64,000 nucleotides of DNA from Marinarcus sediminis. Lineage in GTDB: Bacteria; Campylobacterota; Campylobacteria; Campylobacterales; Arcobacteraceae. How positions within the stretch are numbered: position 1 is the first letter of the stretch; each line of letters opens with the position of its first letter. The notes beneath the pieces are model-generated. The model was not told the DNA's origin. It ran no database searches and saw nothing but the letters and a program-made list of their open reading frames with translations. A program made the translations under genes and the position numbers. Location of the stretch: NCBI RefSeq assembly GCF_048571275.1, contig NZ_CP182357.1, forward strand, positions 186,001-250,000. Reading direction: 5' to 3'. This document shows positions 17,200 through 26,069 of this stretch, piece after piece.

Positions 17200-19038
17200 T
17201 TAAAAGTTCTCCCACTCATCACTATTTGAATCTACTGCAGTTTTTGCTTTTGCTTTTACTTCTACTGGCTCTTTTTTCTTTTCAGGTTTAACACTATTGA
17301 CGTTGTCTACCTTTTCTACTTTTTCAAGTTTTGTTGCTTGAACACTCTCTTTACCTATAAACTCTTTCTCATCTGCACTTTTTAAAATAATCTCTGCAAT
17401 TTGTTGCGTTTGAATTGCGATATCATTGGTTTCATTTGCTACTGAAGCATTTTGCTGAGTCTGTTTATCTAAAGAGCTGATTGCATCATTTATTTGTATA
17501 ATTCCAGTTTCTTGCTCTTTACTTGCACTTGTAACACCTGTAATTAATTCAATGGTTTCACTGATTTTAGTGGTTAAATTACTGTATCCACTTATCATAT
17601 CAGATGCAATTGTTTTGCCTTCATTGGCTTTTGTTGTGGCATTTTCTACTAAATCTTTTATCTCTTTAGCAGCTTCAGCAGAACGTGAGGCAAGGTTTCT
17701 TACCTCTTGTGCAACCACGGCAAACCCTTTCCCAGCTTCCCCAGCAGTCGCAGCTTCAACGGCTGCGTTAAGTGAAAGAATATTGGTTTGGAAAGCAATT
17801 TGATCAATTACTGTAATTGAATCATTAATCGCTTGAACTTGCGCATTTATATCTTCCATCGCTGTAGTTGTTTTGGTTGCTAAATTTTCACCCTCTTGTG
17901 CAGAGACATTTAAATTATTTGCAAGGGTAAACATTTTATTGATGTTTGCATTATTTGATTTAATAATAGATGTTATCTCTTCTACTGCTGCAGCTGTTTC
18001 TTCAAGGGAAGCTGCAGCTTGATTGGAAGACTCATTGAGTGTTTTTACAGTTGAAGAGAGTGTCATAGCAGTGTTTTGAATAACCAGCCCATTTTGTTTA
18101 TCTTCTGTTAAAATTTTAGTAATACCATCTGCTAATTTATTTAAGTTCTCAGCAGTTTCCCCTTTAGAATCAACTTTTGTAGTAAAGTCATAATTTGTAA
18201 AATTTTCCAATACAATTAAGATTTTGTTAATGTCATCTGCAATTTTATTTTCTAAATTATCCATCATATTATTGATGATCTCTTTTAATGACTTGATGTT
18301 CTCATCGGTAGTATCTGAGTGAACTCTTTTGGTTAATTTCCCTTCATTCACACTGTTTGCTACTTCAATCGTTTCATCTATAATACTTTTATTTAATAAC
18401 GTCTCTTTTTGTAACTTTTCAAATGAAGCCATTGCTTCCAGTTGAAGTTTTTTAGCTTCAATGAACTGTTTTATGACTGAATACACAATATAAATAAGAA
18501 CTATTTCTTCAAAAACAAATACTATAATATGAATAAAAGTAAACAACCAACTACAGTTACTGCTCATCAGTATAATTTCATGCCCCATAATAGAAGCGCC
18601 ATTTAATTGCAAATATGTAAATAACAAGTGATGCACACCTGTTACTGCCGTCATTGCTAAAATTGCTGTAAGGTCTTTATACACAACAAGAGCTGCAACA
18701 TACACAAAAAAGAAAAAGTGCATCTCTATCATACCAAGCTGTTGAGAAACCATAATAGCTGGGTAAACAGTAAAGGCTGTACCAAAAATAATACGTGAAA
18801 GCACCGTCCCTTTAAACACTTTGTAGGCTATAAAAGTAGAGGCTAAAGTAATACCTCCACCTATAATACCAATCTTATAAGCTTCATTCGCGTATGACGT
18901 AATTAATGCGACAATGAGAAAACTCACTATGGATACGATAAGCATCATTTTATCTGCATTTTCATACTCTTTAACCAAACTCTCTTGAATCTCTTTAGAT
19001 AAACTTTTATCTAAAAATGGAAAAAGCATTTTAATCAT
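17200..19038 (-). CDS. methyl-accepting chemotaxis protein with C-terminal CheR-type tether
   Basis: A 612-residue chemoreceptor. The N-terminal third (residues about 30-195) consists of six or so hydrophobic helices with no periplasmic ligand domain, so it may sense membrane or cytoplasmic signals. A linker follows, then the signalling hairpin with IDQIAFQTNILSLNAAVEAA and GEAGKGFAVVAQEVRNLASR. The chain ends in a flexible Lys/Glu/Val-rich tail and the pentapeptide EWENF, close to the NWETF that recruits CheR and CheB in enteric receptors. Its start overlaps the end of the SCO-like gene by 8 bp. Confidence 0.88.
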   Translation of the reverse strand: MIKMLFPFLDKSLSKEIQESLVKEYENADKMMLIVSIVSFLIVALITSYANEAYKIGIIGGGITLASTFIAYKVFKGTVLSRIIFGTAFTVYPAIMVSQQLGMIEMHFFFFVYVAALVVYKDLTAILAMTAVTGVHHLLFTYLQLNGASIMGHEIILMSSNCSWLFTFIHIIVFVFEEIVLIYIVYSVIKQFIEAKKLQLEAMASFEKLQKETLLNKSIIDETIEVANSVNEGKLTKRVHSDTTDENIKSLKEIINNMMDNLENKIADDINKILIVLENFTNYDFTTKVDSKGETAENLNKLADGITKILTEDKQNGLVIQNTAMTLSSTVKTLNESSNQAAASLEETAAAVEEITSIIKSNNANINKMFTLANNLNVSAQEGENLATKTTTAMEDINAQVQAINDSITVIDQIAFQTNILSLNAAVEAATAGEAGKGFAVVAQEVRNLASRSAEAAKEIKDLVENATTKANEGKTIASDMISGYSNLTTKISETIELITGVTSASKEQETGIIQINDAISSLDKQTQQNASVANETNDIAIQTQQIAEIILKSADEKEFIGKESVQATKLEKVEKVDNVNSVKPEKKKEPVEVKAKAKTAVDSNSDEWENF

Positions 19039-19606
19039 AATTACCCCTCTTTAGTCTATTTAAATCATTTGAGATATATTCAATATCAAATGGTCTTGCT
19101 GTGTAAATGAATTTTTGTTTGTACATATTATTAGCACTTTTTTCTAACAGATATAAAAAACCTGTATGGTCTATATCAAAACTACTCTTAGGTGAATATT
19201 TTACTTGAAATTTTGTTGTGATCTCAATGAGTTTTTTTTCATCCAAATAGATTCCTTTGAACTCTTTATTAAAAGCCTTAGCGAATGGATCCACCTCATC
19301 TTTAAATACATTAGGTTTCAAATTTATCAAATAAAAACTGAATCGCTCTTTATCCAACTTATTATATATTTGACTTATTTCATTTAATGCAGGAGGACAA
19401 ATATTACCACACCCCACATAACCAAAAAACAGCAATACATACTCTTTCGTTTCATCTTTTAAGAAATCAAAATGAATATTTTGAATCTCTTTATTCACCT
19501 TCCCTGCTTTGTCATTAGAATAAAGTATTGGAAAAGCTGTTGAAAAAATAGTTGCTATAAGAATAAGAATAATCATTACACCAAAAAACTTTTTTTTCTG
19601 TGACAT
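19031..19606 (-). CDS. SCO1/SenC-like thioredoxin-fold protein
   Basis: A membrane-anchored (helix at about residues 6-28) thioredoxin-fold protein. It carries the SCO copper motif as GYVGCGNICPPAL (CxxxC) and the conserved histidine in DIDHTGFLYL. SCO proteins deliver copper or reduce disulfides during cytochrome oxidase assembly. I start it at ATG 19606, 7 bp after AAGGA; in-frame ATGs at 19612 and 19633 are alternatives. It is coupled to the following chemoreceptor gene, an unusual pairing that suggests a redox-linked sensing unit. The family call is fairly firm and the partnership is inference. Confidence 0.8.
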   Translation of the reverse strand: MSQKKKFFGVMIILILIATIFSTAFPILYSNDKAGKVNKEIQNIHFDFLKDETKEYVLLFFGYVGCGNICPPALNEISQIYNKLDKERFSFYLINLKPNVFKDEVDPFAKAFNKEFKGIYLDEKKLIEITTKFQVKYSPKSSFDIDHTGFLYLLEKSANNMYKQKFIYTARPFDIEYISNDLNRLKRGNYD

Positions 19607-19698
19607 TTCCATTTCCTTCAAACTTCTTATCACTACTTTATATGTTAAATTCTTAAAAGATTATTAAACAAATCTAACAAAATAACTGTGATATTCTA

Positions 19699-19822
19699 AT
19701 CATTTTAGCACATAAATCCTGCAAATATCTCTCATTCGGATAACCCAATTGTGACATTCAATCATTTTAACAGATTTGTTATGCGAATATCCCTCATTCA
19801 AATACCCCATCATGTAAAAAGG
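19699..19822. repeat. two tandem imperfect 62-bp repeats
   Basis: Bases 19699-19747 and 19761-19809 align over 49 nt with about three quarters identity (shared blocks ATCATTTTA, GAATATC/AAATATC, CTCATTC, CCCA). Similarity also continues into the spacer (TGACATTC/TGATATTC), so the unit is about 62 bp. On the minus strand both copies can encode GYxNExY...KMI, but in different frames. This looks like a decayed or newly duplicated short coding segment, and I do not recognise it. Confidence 0.6.
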
Positions 19823-19892
19823 GGATGCGTTAGAGTGTGGCATCGTATAGCAGAAAAAAAACAACGAGCTCATAAAAGCACTCAAGAGTTTT

Positions 19893-21296
19893 TTAAGAGA
19901 GATACCTCTTGTGTATCTGCTCTTTTCCATCAAACTCTTTATTGGCTTGTTCTACAATCTCCATGGCAATATTATTGGACTCTTTTGCAATCGAATTGGT
20001 TTGAAGTGCAATGGATGCACTCTCTTGAGTGTTTTTATCTAATATGGAAATGGCTTCATTGATTTGTAAAATTGCTCTCTCTTGCTCTTTACTTGAGTGG
20101 CTGACACTCTTAAGCAAATTCATTGTCAGGGTGATGTTTTCATTGAGTGTGCCATACCCTTGAATCATTTGTGCGGCAATACTTTTTCCTGCATCGGCTT
20201 TAATATTGGCACTCTCTACCAAATTTTTAATCTCTTTTGCCGCTTGTGAACTTCGTGTGGCGAGGTTTCGAACTTCTTGTGCAACCACAGCAAACCCTTT
20301 TCCTGCTTCCCCTGCAGTGGCTGCTTCCACGGCTGCGTTAAGTGAAAGAATATTCGTTTGAAATGCAATTTGATCAATGACGGTAATGGCTTCATTGATC
20401 ATAGAGACCTCTTCATTGATTTCATCCATGGCTTTGGTCGTTTTATTGGCCAATTTTTCACCTTGATTGGCTGATTGGGTGAGTTCTTCTGCATAATCGG
20501 CCATTTGCATGGTGTTTTTATTGCTCTCTTTCATGCTTTGTGTAATCTCTTCAATGGCACTGGAAGTCTCTTCAAGCGATTGCGCTTGTGTTTTTGTTGC
20601 CGTGGTGATACTCTCTACGTTGTATGAAAGTTTTGTAGAACCGTTTTTAAGCATCAAACCATTTTCATAATTCACACGTGAGAGTTCAGAGAGCGCTTCA
20701 CCTAAGGTATTAATGCCTCGTGCAAGTTCAATAATATCTTCTTGCATGCCATCAAGTTTAATCTTTGGTCGATAATCCCCTTTGGCATAGGAGTTCAACG
20801 TTACAATCATCTTTTGAATAAACTCATCTTTACTTTGTGCAACAGCAATGGTGTCTAAAGCTTTATTGATTTCATTACTGACCTTTACAAAATCACCATG
20901 AAGCCCAGAAGCGTACATTTTTCTTGAGATATCACCTTGAGAAATTCCAATGAGTGAAGATAAAATATCTCGATTAAATGCTTCAACTTGATCAAGCAAG
21001 TTATTGATATTCCAACTGATGTCTGACAAATTGGGATTGTTTTTATTAATATGAGTAATTCTGTGATATAGATTCCCCGATGCCACTTTGAGTAAAACCT
21101 CATTTGTTTTTTTCAATTCTTTTTTATAATTTGCTGTTAACTTTACAGAAACTGCTAAAAAAACTCCACAAAAAACAACAGAAAATCCAATTAAATAAGG
21201 CAACAATGAAGTTTGCATATAACTTAAAATCCATAAAATTATGCTCATTATAAAAAGCAGTATAAACATCAAATTTAATTTTCCCAACAGACTCAT
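19893..21296 (-). CDS. cetA: CetA-like membrane chemoreceptor (energy taxis)
   Basis: A 467-residue chemoreceptor with two closely spaced N-terminal membrane helices (about residues 8-50) and no periplasmic domain. It has a HAMP-like region and a signalling domain with the hairpin IDQIAFQTNILSLNAAVEAA and GKGFAVVAQEVRNLATR. This is the layout of CetA, which in Campylobacter jejuni works with the PAS protein CetB as a split Aer receptor for redox or energy state. The ATG overlaps the stop of the PAS gene as ATGA. There is no C-terminal pentapeptide. Confidence 0.85.
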   Translation of the reverse strand: MSLLGKLNLMFILLFIMSIILWILSYMQTSLLPYLIGFSVVFCGVFLAVSVKLTANYKKELKKTNEVLLKVASGNLYHRITHINKNNPNLSDISWNINNLLDQVEAFNRDILSSLIGISQGDISRKMYASGLHGDFVKVSNEINKALDTIAVAQSKDEFIQKMIVTLNSYAKGDYRPKIKLDGMQEDIIELARGINTLGEALSELSRVNYENGLMLKNGSTKLSYNVESITTATKTQAQSLEETSSAIEEITQSMKESNKNTMQMADYAEELTQSANQGEKLANKTTKAMDEINEEVSMINEAITVIDQIAFQTNILSLNAAVEAATAGEAGKGFAVVAQEVRNLATRSSQAAKEIKNLVESANIKADAGKSIAAQMIQGYGTLNENITLTMNLLKSVSHSSKEQERAILQINEAISILDKNTQESASIALQTNSIAKESNNIAMEIVEQANKEFDGKEQIHKRYLS

Positions 21297-21808
21297 TGAT
21301 TAAATCCTTGCAAAGATACTACCAAATTTTCATAAGTAACATTGTTCTGTTGTAAAAAATCCATTAAATAACTTTTAGAGGCTTTCATACCACCCTCTTT
21401 TTCAAGTGTTATTAACTTCTCATAAATCGGTATAATTGTTGCAATGGCACTCTCATTGGGTTTTCGTCGAACTGAGGTGTATCCAATAATGTCATTATTG
21501 GCATTATAATCTGGAGTAATATTGGCAAAAACCCAATAGTGTCCACCATCTTTTTTAAGATTTTTAACAAATCCAAAAAACTCTTTGCCACTTTGTATGA
21601 AATCCCAAGCGAGTTGAAACGCCACTTTTGGCATGTCTGGGTGTCTGATGATATTGTGATTTTTTCCCAAAAGTTCATCTTCTGCATACCCTGCCATGGT
21701 CATGAAGATTTCATTGCAGTAGGTGATTTTCCCTTTTTCATCTGTTTTTGAGACAATAAAATCATTTTCACCCATTTTTGTCTCAACGTTTGTTGGTATT
21801 ATACTCAT
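21293..21808 (-). CDS. cetB: CetB-like PAS-domain redox sensor
   Basis: A 171-residue soluble PAS protein. The Aer-type PAS signature ITYCNEIFMTMAGYAEDELLGKN and the following NIIRHPDMP, plus KNLKKDGGHYWVFANITP, are clear. This type binds FAD in Aer. I start it at ATG 21808 behind AAGGGGAG, rejecting a longer upstream frame to 21880. It is translationally coupled to cetA and would pass its signal to that receptor in the membrane. Confidence 0.88.
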   Translation of the reverse strand: MSIIPTNVETKMGENDFIVSKTDEKGKITYCNEIFMTMAGYAEDELLGKNHNIIRHPDMPKVAFQLAWDFIQSGKEFFGFVKNLKKDGGHYWVFANITPDYNANNDIIGYTSVRRKPNESAIATIIPIYEKLITLEKEGGMKASKSYLMDFLQQNNVTYENLVVSLQGFNQ

Positions 21809-21982
21809 CTTCTCCCCTTCTTTTGTTTTACACCGTTGTAGCAAAAAATAATTAATAATTTTATCAAAAGATATTAACATAAAAAAATAATTTTATCCAT
21901 AATTTCTGTCAAAAACCGTACAAATATATTTTTTATCCGCTTTTAGATAAAATTCTCTATTCGTTAATAAGGTCTGTAAAAA

Positions 21983-22933
21983 ATGTTAAATGAAAAAATA
22001 GTTCACATTAAAAATGAAATCTCTAAAGCCATCATAGGTCAAGAGCAGATGATTGATGCACTCCTCATTGGATTGCTCACTTCAGGACACGTTTTACTTG
22101 AAGGTGTCCCTGGACTTGCTAAGACGACTACCGTCAAATCACTTTCAAATGTCTTGCAGTTAAATTTTAAACGCGTACAGTTTACTCCCGATTTATTACC
22201 AAGTGATATCATTGGTGCACAAATATACAATATGAAAACGTCAGAATTTGCCATTAAAAAAGGGCCCATTTTCACCCATCTTCTCCTTGCTGATGAAATC
22301 AACAGAGCACCAGCAAAAGTGCAATCTGCACTTTTAGAGGTCATGCAAGAAAAACAAGTCACTATTGCAGATGAAACCTTTAAAATAGAAGAGCCTTTTT
22401 TGGTGCTTGCCACACAAAACCCCATAGAACAAGAGGGAGCCTATTCTCTTCCAGAAGCACAATTGGACCGATTTATGTTTAAAATTGTCGTGGGGTATAA
22501 TAGCAAAGAAGAGGAGTATTTAATTGCCTCAAAGGTTTCACAAAACAGTTTTGAAACCTTAAGTGCGGTTTTAAATAAAGAGGAACTGTTTGCGTTAAAA
22601 GAGGAGATTAAGAATGTGCACATCGATAAAGAGTTACAGGAGTACATTTTAGAAATTATCTTTGCAACAAGAGATCCAAAAGATTATGACTTGGAAGAGT
22701 TGGAAAGCTATATCCAATTTGGCGCAAGTCCAAGAGCAACCATTGATATGTTTAAAGCCGTTCGTGCCAAAGCATATATCCGAGGCAATGATCATGTTAC
22801 CCCATTAGATATTGCGTTAATTGTCAAAGATGTGTTGCGACACAGAATTATTCTTACGTATGAAGCAGAAGCTTTGGGCGTAACCACCGATGAAATTATT
22901 CAAAAAATAATGCAAACCATTCCTGTACCGTAA
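21983..22933 (+). CDS. MoxR-family AAA+ ATPase
   Basis: A 316-residue AAA+ ATPase with Walker A GVPGLAKTT, Walker B LLLADEINRAPAKVQSALLEVM and sensor 1 LATQNPIEQEGAY. MoxR proteins act as chaperones that mature or insert cofactors into partner proteins, working with VWA-domain proteins. It heads a four-gene series (MoxR, DUF58, small membrane protein, VWA) that resembles the Bat aerotolerance operons. Confidence 0.93.
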   Translation: MLNEKIVHIKNEISKAIIGQEQMIDALLIGLLTSGHVLLEGVPGLAKTTTVKSLSNVLQLNFKRVQFTPDLLPSDIIGAQIYNMKTSEFAIKKGPIFTHLLLADEINRAPAKVQSALLEVMQEKQVTIADETFKIEEPFLVLATQNPIEQEGAYSLPEAQLDRFMFKIVVGYNSKEEEYLIASKVSQNSFETLSAVLNKEELFALKEEIKNVHIDKELQEYILEIIFATRDPKDYDLEELESYIQFGASPRATIDMFKAVRAKAYIRGNDHVTPLDIALIVKDVLRHRIILTYEAEALGVTTDEIIQKIMQTIPVP

Positions 22934-22939
22934 GTTGTG

Positions 22940-23788
22940 ATGACAAAAACAAACAATAAAACACTGCATAAAATTCTCATTAAAACAAGACGTCAGGTTT
23001 TCAGTGAAATTTCAGGAAATAACACCTCTGCTTTAAAAGGAGAGGGGTATGATTTTTGTGAACTTAAAGAGTATGAGTATGGAGAAGATGTTAAAAACAT
23101 TGATTGGGTCATCAGTGCAAAACTCCATACCCCTTATGTCAAAGTATTTCATACCCAAAAAGAGTTAAATATTGCAATTATTCCTATTTTAACAGGCTCT
23201 GTTTTTTTTGGATCCAAAAGACTCAAACAAGAACTTATCACAGAAGTTGCCTCGTTAATTGGCTATTCATGTGTCAAACAAAGTGACCCTTTTTCTTCTT
23301 ATATTGCCAATGAAACACTTGCATTGAATACAAAAAAAACCAAACGCCTTTTGGGTGTGAATATGATGAGTGAAACTATTTTCAACTATAAAGCCTTGGG
23401 AAAAGATGTTGAGTATAAAATGCTTTGCAATGAGATTTATAAAACCATCAAAAAAAGATCCATCCTATTTTTAATCGGAGATTTTATTGACATTGAAAAG
23501 TTGGATTTAACACTCTTAAGTAAAAAACATGAACTTTTACTCATTATTATCAGAGATAAATTTGAAGAAGAGCCTTTTGAATTGGGGAACATTCACTTTA
23601 TCGATTCTAACACTTCAAAACCATTTGAAGGGAATATGAATCAATCCTTGATTAATGCGTATAAAACTAAAATAAAAGAGAATGACCATACCCTTTTACT
23701 GCATCTGCAAAAATGTGGCATAAAGTTTACAAAAATATACACACATGAAGAACCTTTTGGAAAATTAATGGGGTTGATGAATCGATGA
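22940..23788 (+). CDS. DUF58 protein of the MoxR/Bat operon
   Basis: About 282 residues with the DUF58 hallmark EYGEDVKNIDWVISAKLHTPYVKVF at about residues 45-70, followed by a VWA-like fold. Family members are partners of MoxR ATPases. The function is not established. Start taken as ATG 22940; a GTG one codon earlier is possible. It overlaps the next gene by ATGA. Confidence 0.88.
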   Translation: MTKTNNKTLHKILIKTRRQVFSEISGNNTSALKGEGYDFCELKEYEYGEDVKNIDWVISAKLHTPYVKVFHTQKELNIAIIPILTGSVFFGSKRLKQELITEVASLIGYSCVKQSDPFSSYIANETLALNTKKTKRLLGVNMMSETIFNYKALGKDVEYKMLCNEIYKTIKKRSILFLIGDFIDIEKLDLTLLSKKHELLLIIIRDKFEEEPFELGNIHFIDSNTSKPFEGNMNQSLINAYKTKIKENDHTLLLHLQKCGIKFTKIYTHEEPFGKLMGLMNR

Positions 23789-24171
23789 ATGAATTGGCCA
23801 TTAACGATATCAAACCCTTGGTTGAAATACCCGATGCCTCGTTTTATCTTTTTATTACGCTTTTAATATTGCTGTGTGTTGTTCTCATTGGTTTGCTTTT
23901 TTTGCTCTTTGGTTTTTTCAAAAACAGAAAAAAAAGTGAAAGAAAAGAGCAGTATAAATATCTAAAAGAACTCGACTTAACCGATGCAAAAAAAGCTTCT
24001 TATGCCATAACATTATATGCAAGAAAACTGGCAAGATCACCCCAAGAAGAGAGGCTGTGCAATAAATTAATTGAGGACTTGGAACAATACAAATACAAAA
24101 AAAGTGTTTCTGCTTTAAACAAAGAGAGCCTAAACAAATTTCACATTTTTATGGATGAACTTGATGTCTGA
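23785..24171 (+). CDS. small membrane protein of the MoxR/Bat operon (DUF4381-like)
   Basis: A 128-residue protein with an N-terminal segment ending in DIKPLVEIPDASFY, one membrane helix (about residues 22-45), then a basic cytoplasmic domain. The position between DUF58 and VWA genes and the layout match DUF4381 proteins, but sequence support is modest. Its start overlaps the DUF58 stop by 4 bp and its end overlaps the VWA gene, so the four genes are translated as one unit. Confidence 0.7.
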   Translation: MNELAINDIKPLVEIPDASFYLFITLLILLCVVLIGLLFLLFGFFKNRKKSERKEQYKYLKELDLTDAKKASYAITLYARKLARSPQEERLCNKLIEDLEQYKYKKSVSALNKESLNKFHIFMDELDV

Positions 24172-25075
24172 TTTAACCTTTGAATACCCGTATGCCTTAT
24201 TGATTATTTTTGTTTTTATTGTGTGTGCCATTTTTTGTAAAGCCATCAACAGCAGCTATTTTTTTCCACACTTAAATATTTATAAACAAACGCAAAAAAT
24301 AAACTATCCCTTAACCTCAATTTTAAAATGGATTACCTTGGTTTGTGTTGTCATTGCCTTGGCATCACCCATTAAAAATATTCAAACACAAATCATAAAA
24401 AGTAATGGCATCGACATGGTACTGTGCCTTGATACAAGTGCCTCCATGAGCGAACCTGGCTTTAACCCTAACAATTTACAAGAGAACCGATGGGATGTGG
24501 TTCAAGCCATTGTAAAAGATTTTATAGCAAAAAGAGTCAATGACAACATTGCCTTAATTGTTTTTGGAACATCTGTTATGACAGCCTCCCCTTTATCTTA
24601 TGACAAACATGCCCAAGCACAAATTATTGACTATTTGGACATTGGTGTCGCAGGAGAGAAAACCGCATTAATCGATTCAATTGCGGGTGGAATCACTATT
24701 CTTAAAAACTCAACAGCAAAATCAAAAGTGATTATTTTACTTACCGATGGTGAAGACACCGCCAGTCAAATGCCTTTGAGTGTCATTGAAAAATTGATTA
24801 AAAAGTATGGCATTAAAGTTTATACCATTGGAATTGGTCAATCCAATCAATTTTTACTCAAACACATTGCGAAAAGTTCAAAAGCTGCATTTTTTTCAGC
24901 ACAAAGCAAAGAGGACTTAACAGATATTTATGAGCAAATAAATCAACTTGAAAAATCAAAAATTGATCAAAATAAAATTGTACTCAAAGAATATTACTTT
25001 TTTTATCCCCTGTTTTTAGGTGTTCTCTCGTTGGTTTTCTTTATTTACTTAAAAAACAGAAATGAACTAATTTAA
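24164..25075 (+). CDS. VWA-domain membrane protein (BatA-like)
   Basis: About 303 residues. N-terminal helices (residues about 5-20 and 48-65) are followed by a von Willebrand A domain with an intact metal site: DMVLCLDTSASMS, then a Thr and LTDGEDT. A membrane helix near the C terminus (FYPLFLGVLSLVFFIYL) completes the BatA layout. I favour ATG 24164, with an ATG at 24155 possible. It is thought to act with MoxR in the envelope; the substrate is unknown. Confidence 0.85.
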   Translation: MSDLTFEYPYALLIIFVFIVCAIFCKAINSSYFFPHLNIYKQTQKINYPLTSILKWITLVCVVIALASPIKNIQTQIIKSNGIDMVLCLDTSASMSEPGFNPNNLQENRWDVVQAIVKDFIAKRVNDNIALIVFGTSVMTASPLSYDKHAQAQIIDYLDIGVAGEKTALIDSIAGGITILKNSTAKSKVIILLTDGEDTASQMPLSVIEKLIKKYGIKVYTIGIGQSNQFLLKHIAKSSKAAFFSAQSKEDLTDIYEQINQLEKSKIDQNKIVLKEYYFFYPLFLGVLSLVFFIYLKNRNELI

Positions 25076-25132
25076 TAATTATATTAATTATGTCATAATT
25101 ACACCCATTTTTGAAAATTAAATGGAGTAGCC

Positions 25133-26062
25133 GTGGAAAGTATAGAAGAGAAAATAAAAAAAGATAACGCTGCAAAAAACATAAACAAAAAAAACTATCT
25201 TTGGCTTATCCCCATATTCATAGCAACTGTAATTATTACCTTCTATTCAAATCACACCAACAAAGGAAACATTGCAAAACAGACCATGCAAAAAGAGTTT
25301 CATGTTAAAAATCAAGCCAATTTAGATGCTCTTTTTAATGACAATATCCATACAGCAGATAATGCATACGACAAAATCATTGCAGAAGATAAAATACCCG
25401 ATGAAACTGAAATCACTCCACAAGAAGATGCCGTAGAAAATCAAGAGATTAAAACAGCAAAAGTGGATATAGCTCAAAAAGCAAGTCCCATAGAAGTGGT
25501 GGCACAAAATGAGATTAAAGAGCCAGTAAATGTTGCTTTACCCGTTGCAAAAAAAGAGCCTGAACAACCAATAGTTCCTATAGAAAAAGTCAAAGAAGAG
25601 ATTCCTGATACCGAAGTTGTTATTAAAGAGGCTCCACTGACAATTGTTAAAGAACAGACACAAAAACCACAAACAATTCCTCTTGAAAACAAACAGATAA
25701 CACCACAAACAAATGCTGAAGGAATTCATCAAATAAGAGATCCAAAAGTGAGTTTTTCTTTGGAAAAATGTTATGACCTTGAACCCAATAATTCAAACTT
25801 AACATCACAATGTATTCAAAATTTAACCGCTTTTTTAGAAAAACATAAAACATCTTCTAAATTTGAAGTCATTGGTATTTTTGATTTGGTTGATGAAAGA
25901 AATTCAGCCGGTTCAGCGAATACTTTGGCAAAAGAGAGAGCCAATGAGGGGAAAAAACTGATCAAAGAAGTTTTAGGAGCAAAAACCCAAATTCTTGCTC
26001 AAAGTTATACCCTCAAAACAGAGTTAGAGAACAGAGGTTTGGTCATAAGAGCGTATAATTAG
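25133..26062 (+). CDS. membrane-anchored protein with OmpA-like C-terminus
   Basis: A 309-residue protein starting at GTG 25133 after GGAG. It has one membrane helix (about residues 23-40), a long Pro/Glu/Lys-rich spacer (about 60-200) and a C-terminal domain. That domain, with FEVIGIFDLVDERNSAGSANTLAKERANEGKKLI, resembles the OmpA family peptidoglycan-binding fold. It has two cysteines (SLEKCYDLEP, LTSQCIQNL) that could form a disulfide. It follows the Bat-type operon by 57 bp and may be co-expressed. Specific function unknown. Confidence 0.65.
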   Translation: MESIEEKIKKDNAAKNINKKNYLWLIPIFIATVIITFYSNHTNKGNIAKQTMQKEFHVKNQANLDALFNDNIHTADNAYDKIIAEDKIPDETEITPQEDAVENQEIKTAKVDIAQKASPIEVVAQNEIKEPVNVALPVAKKEPEQPIVPIEKVKEEIPDTEVVIKEAPLTIVKEQTQKPQTIPLENKQITPQTNAEGIHQIRDPKVSFSLEKCYDLEPNNSNLTSQCIQNLTAFLEKHKTSSKFEVIGIFDLVDERNSAGSANTLAKERANEGKKLIKEVLGAKTQILAQSYTLKTELENRGLVIRAYN

Positions 26063-26069
26063 CTCTTAT
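26045..26069. terminator. hairpin shared by convergent OmpA-like gene and murE
   Basis: An 8-bp stem, ATAAGAGC and GCTCTTAT, with a 9-nt loop that contains both stop codons. It probably terminates in both directions. Confidence 0.5.

Noticed and set aside
19700..19933. 77-codon minus-strand frame through the 62-bp repeats
   Set aside because: The repeats are not a whole number of codons apart, so one of them is out of frame, and it also overlaps the end of cetA. Kept only as a repeat observation.
19751..20062. 103-codon plus-strand frame over the cetA end and tandem repeats
   Set aside because: Antisense to the cetA signalling domain for most of its length, with no ribosome site or family signature.
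22039..22425. 128-codon minus-strand frame inside the MoxR gene
   Set aside because: Antisense to the conserved AAA+ core, with no supporting motif.
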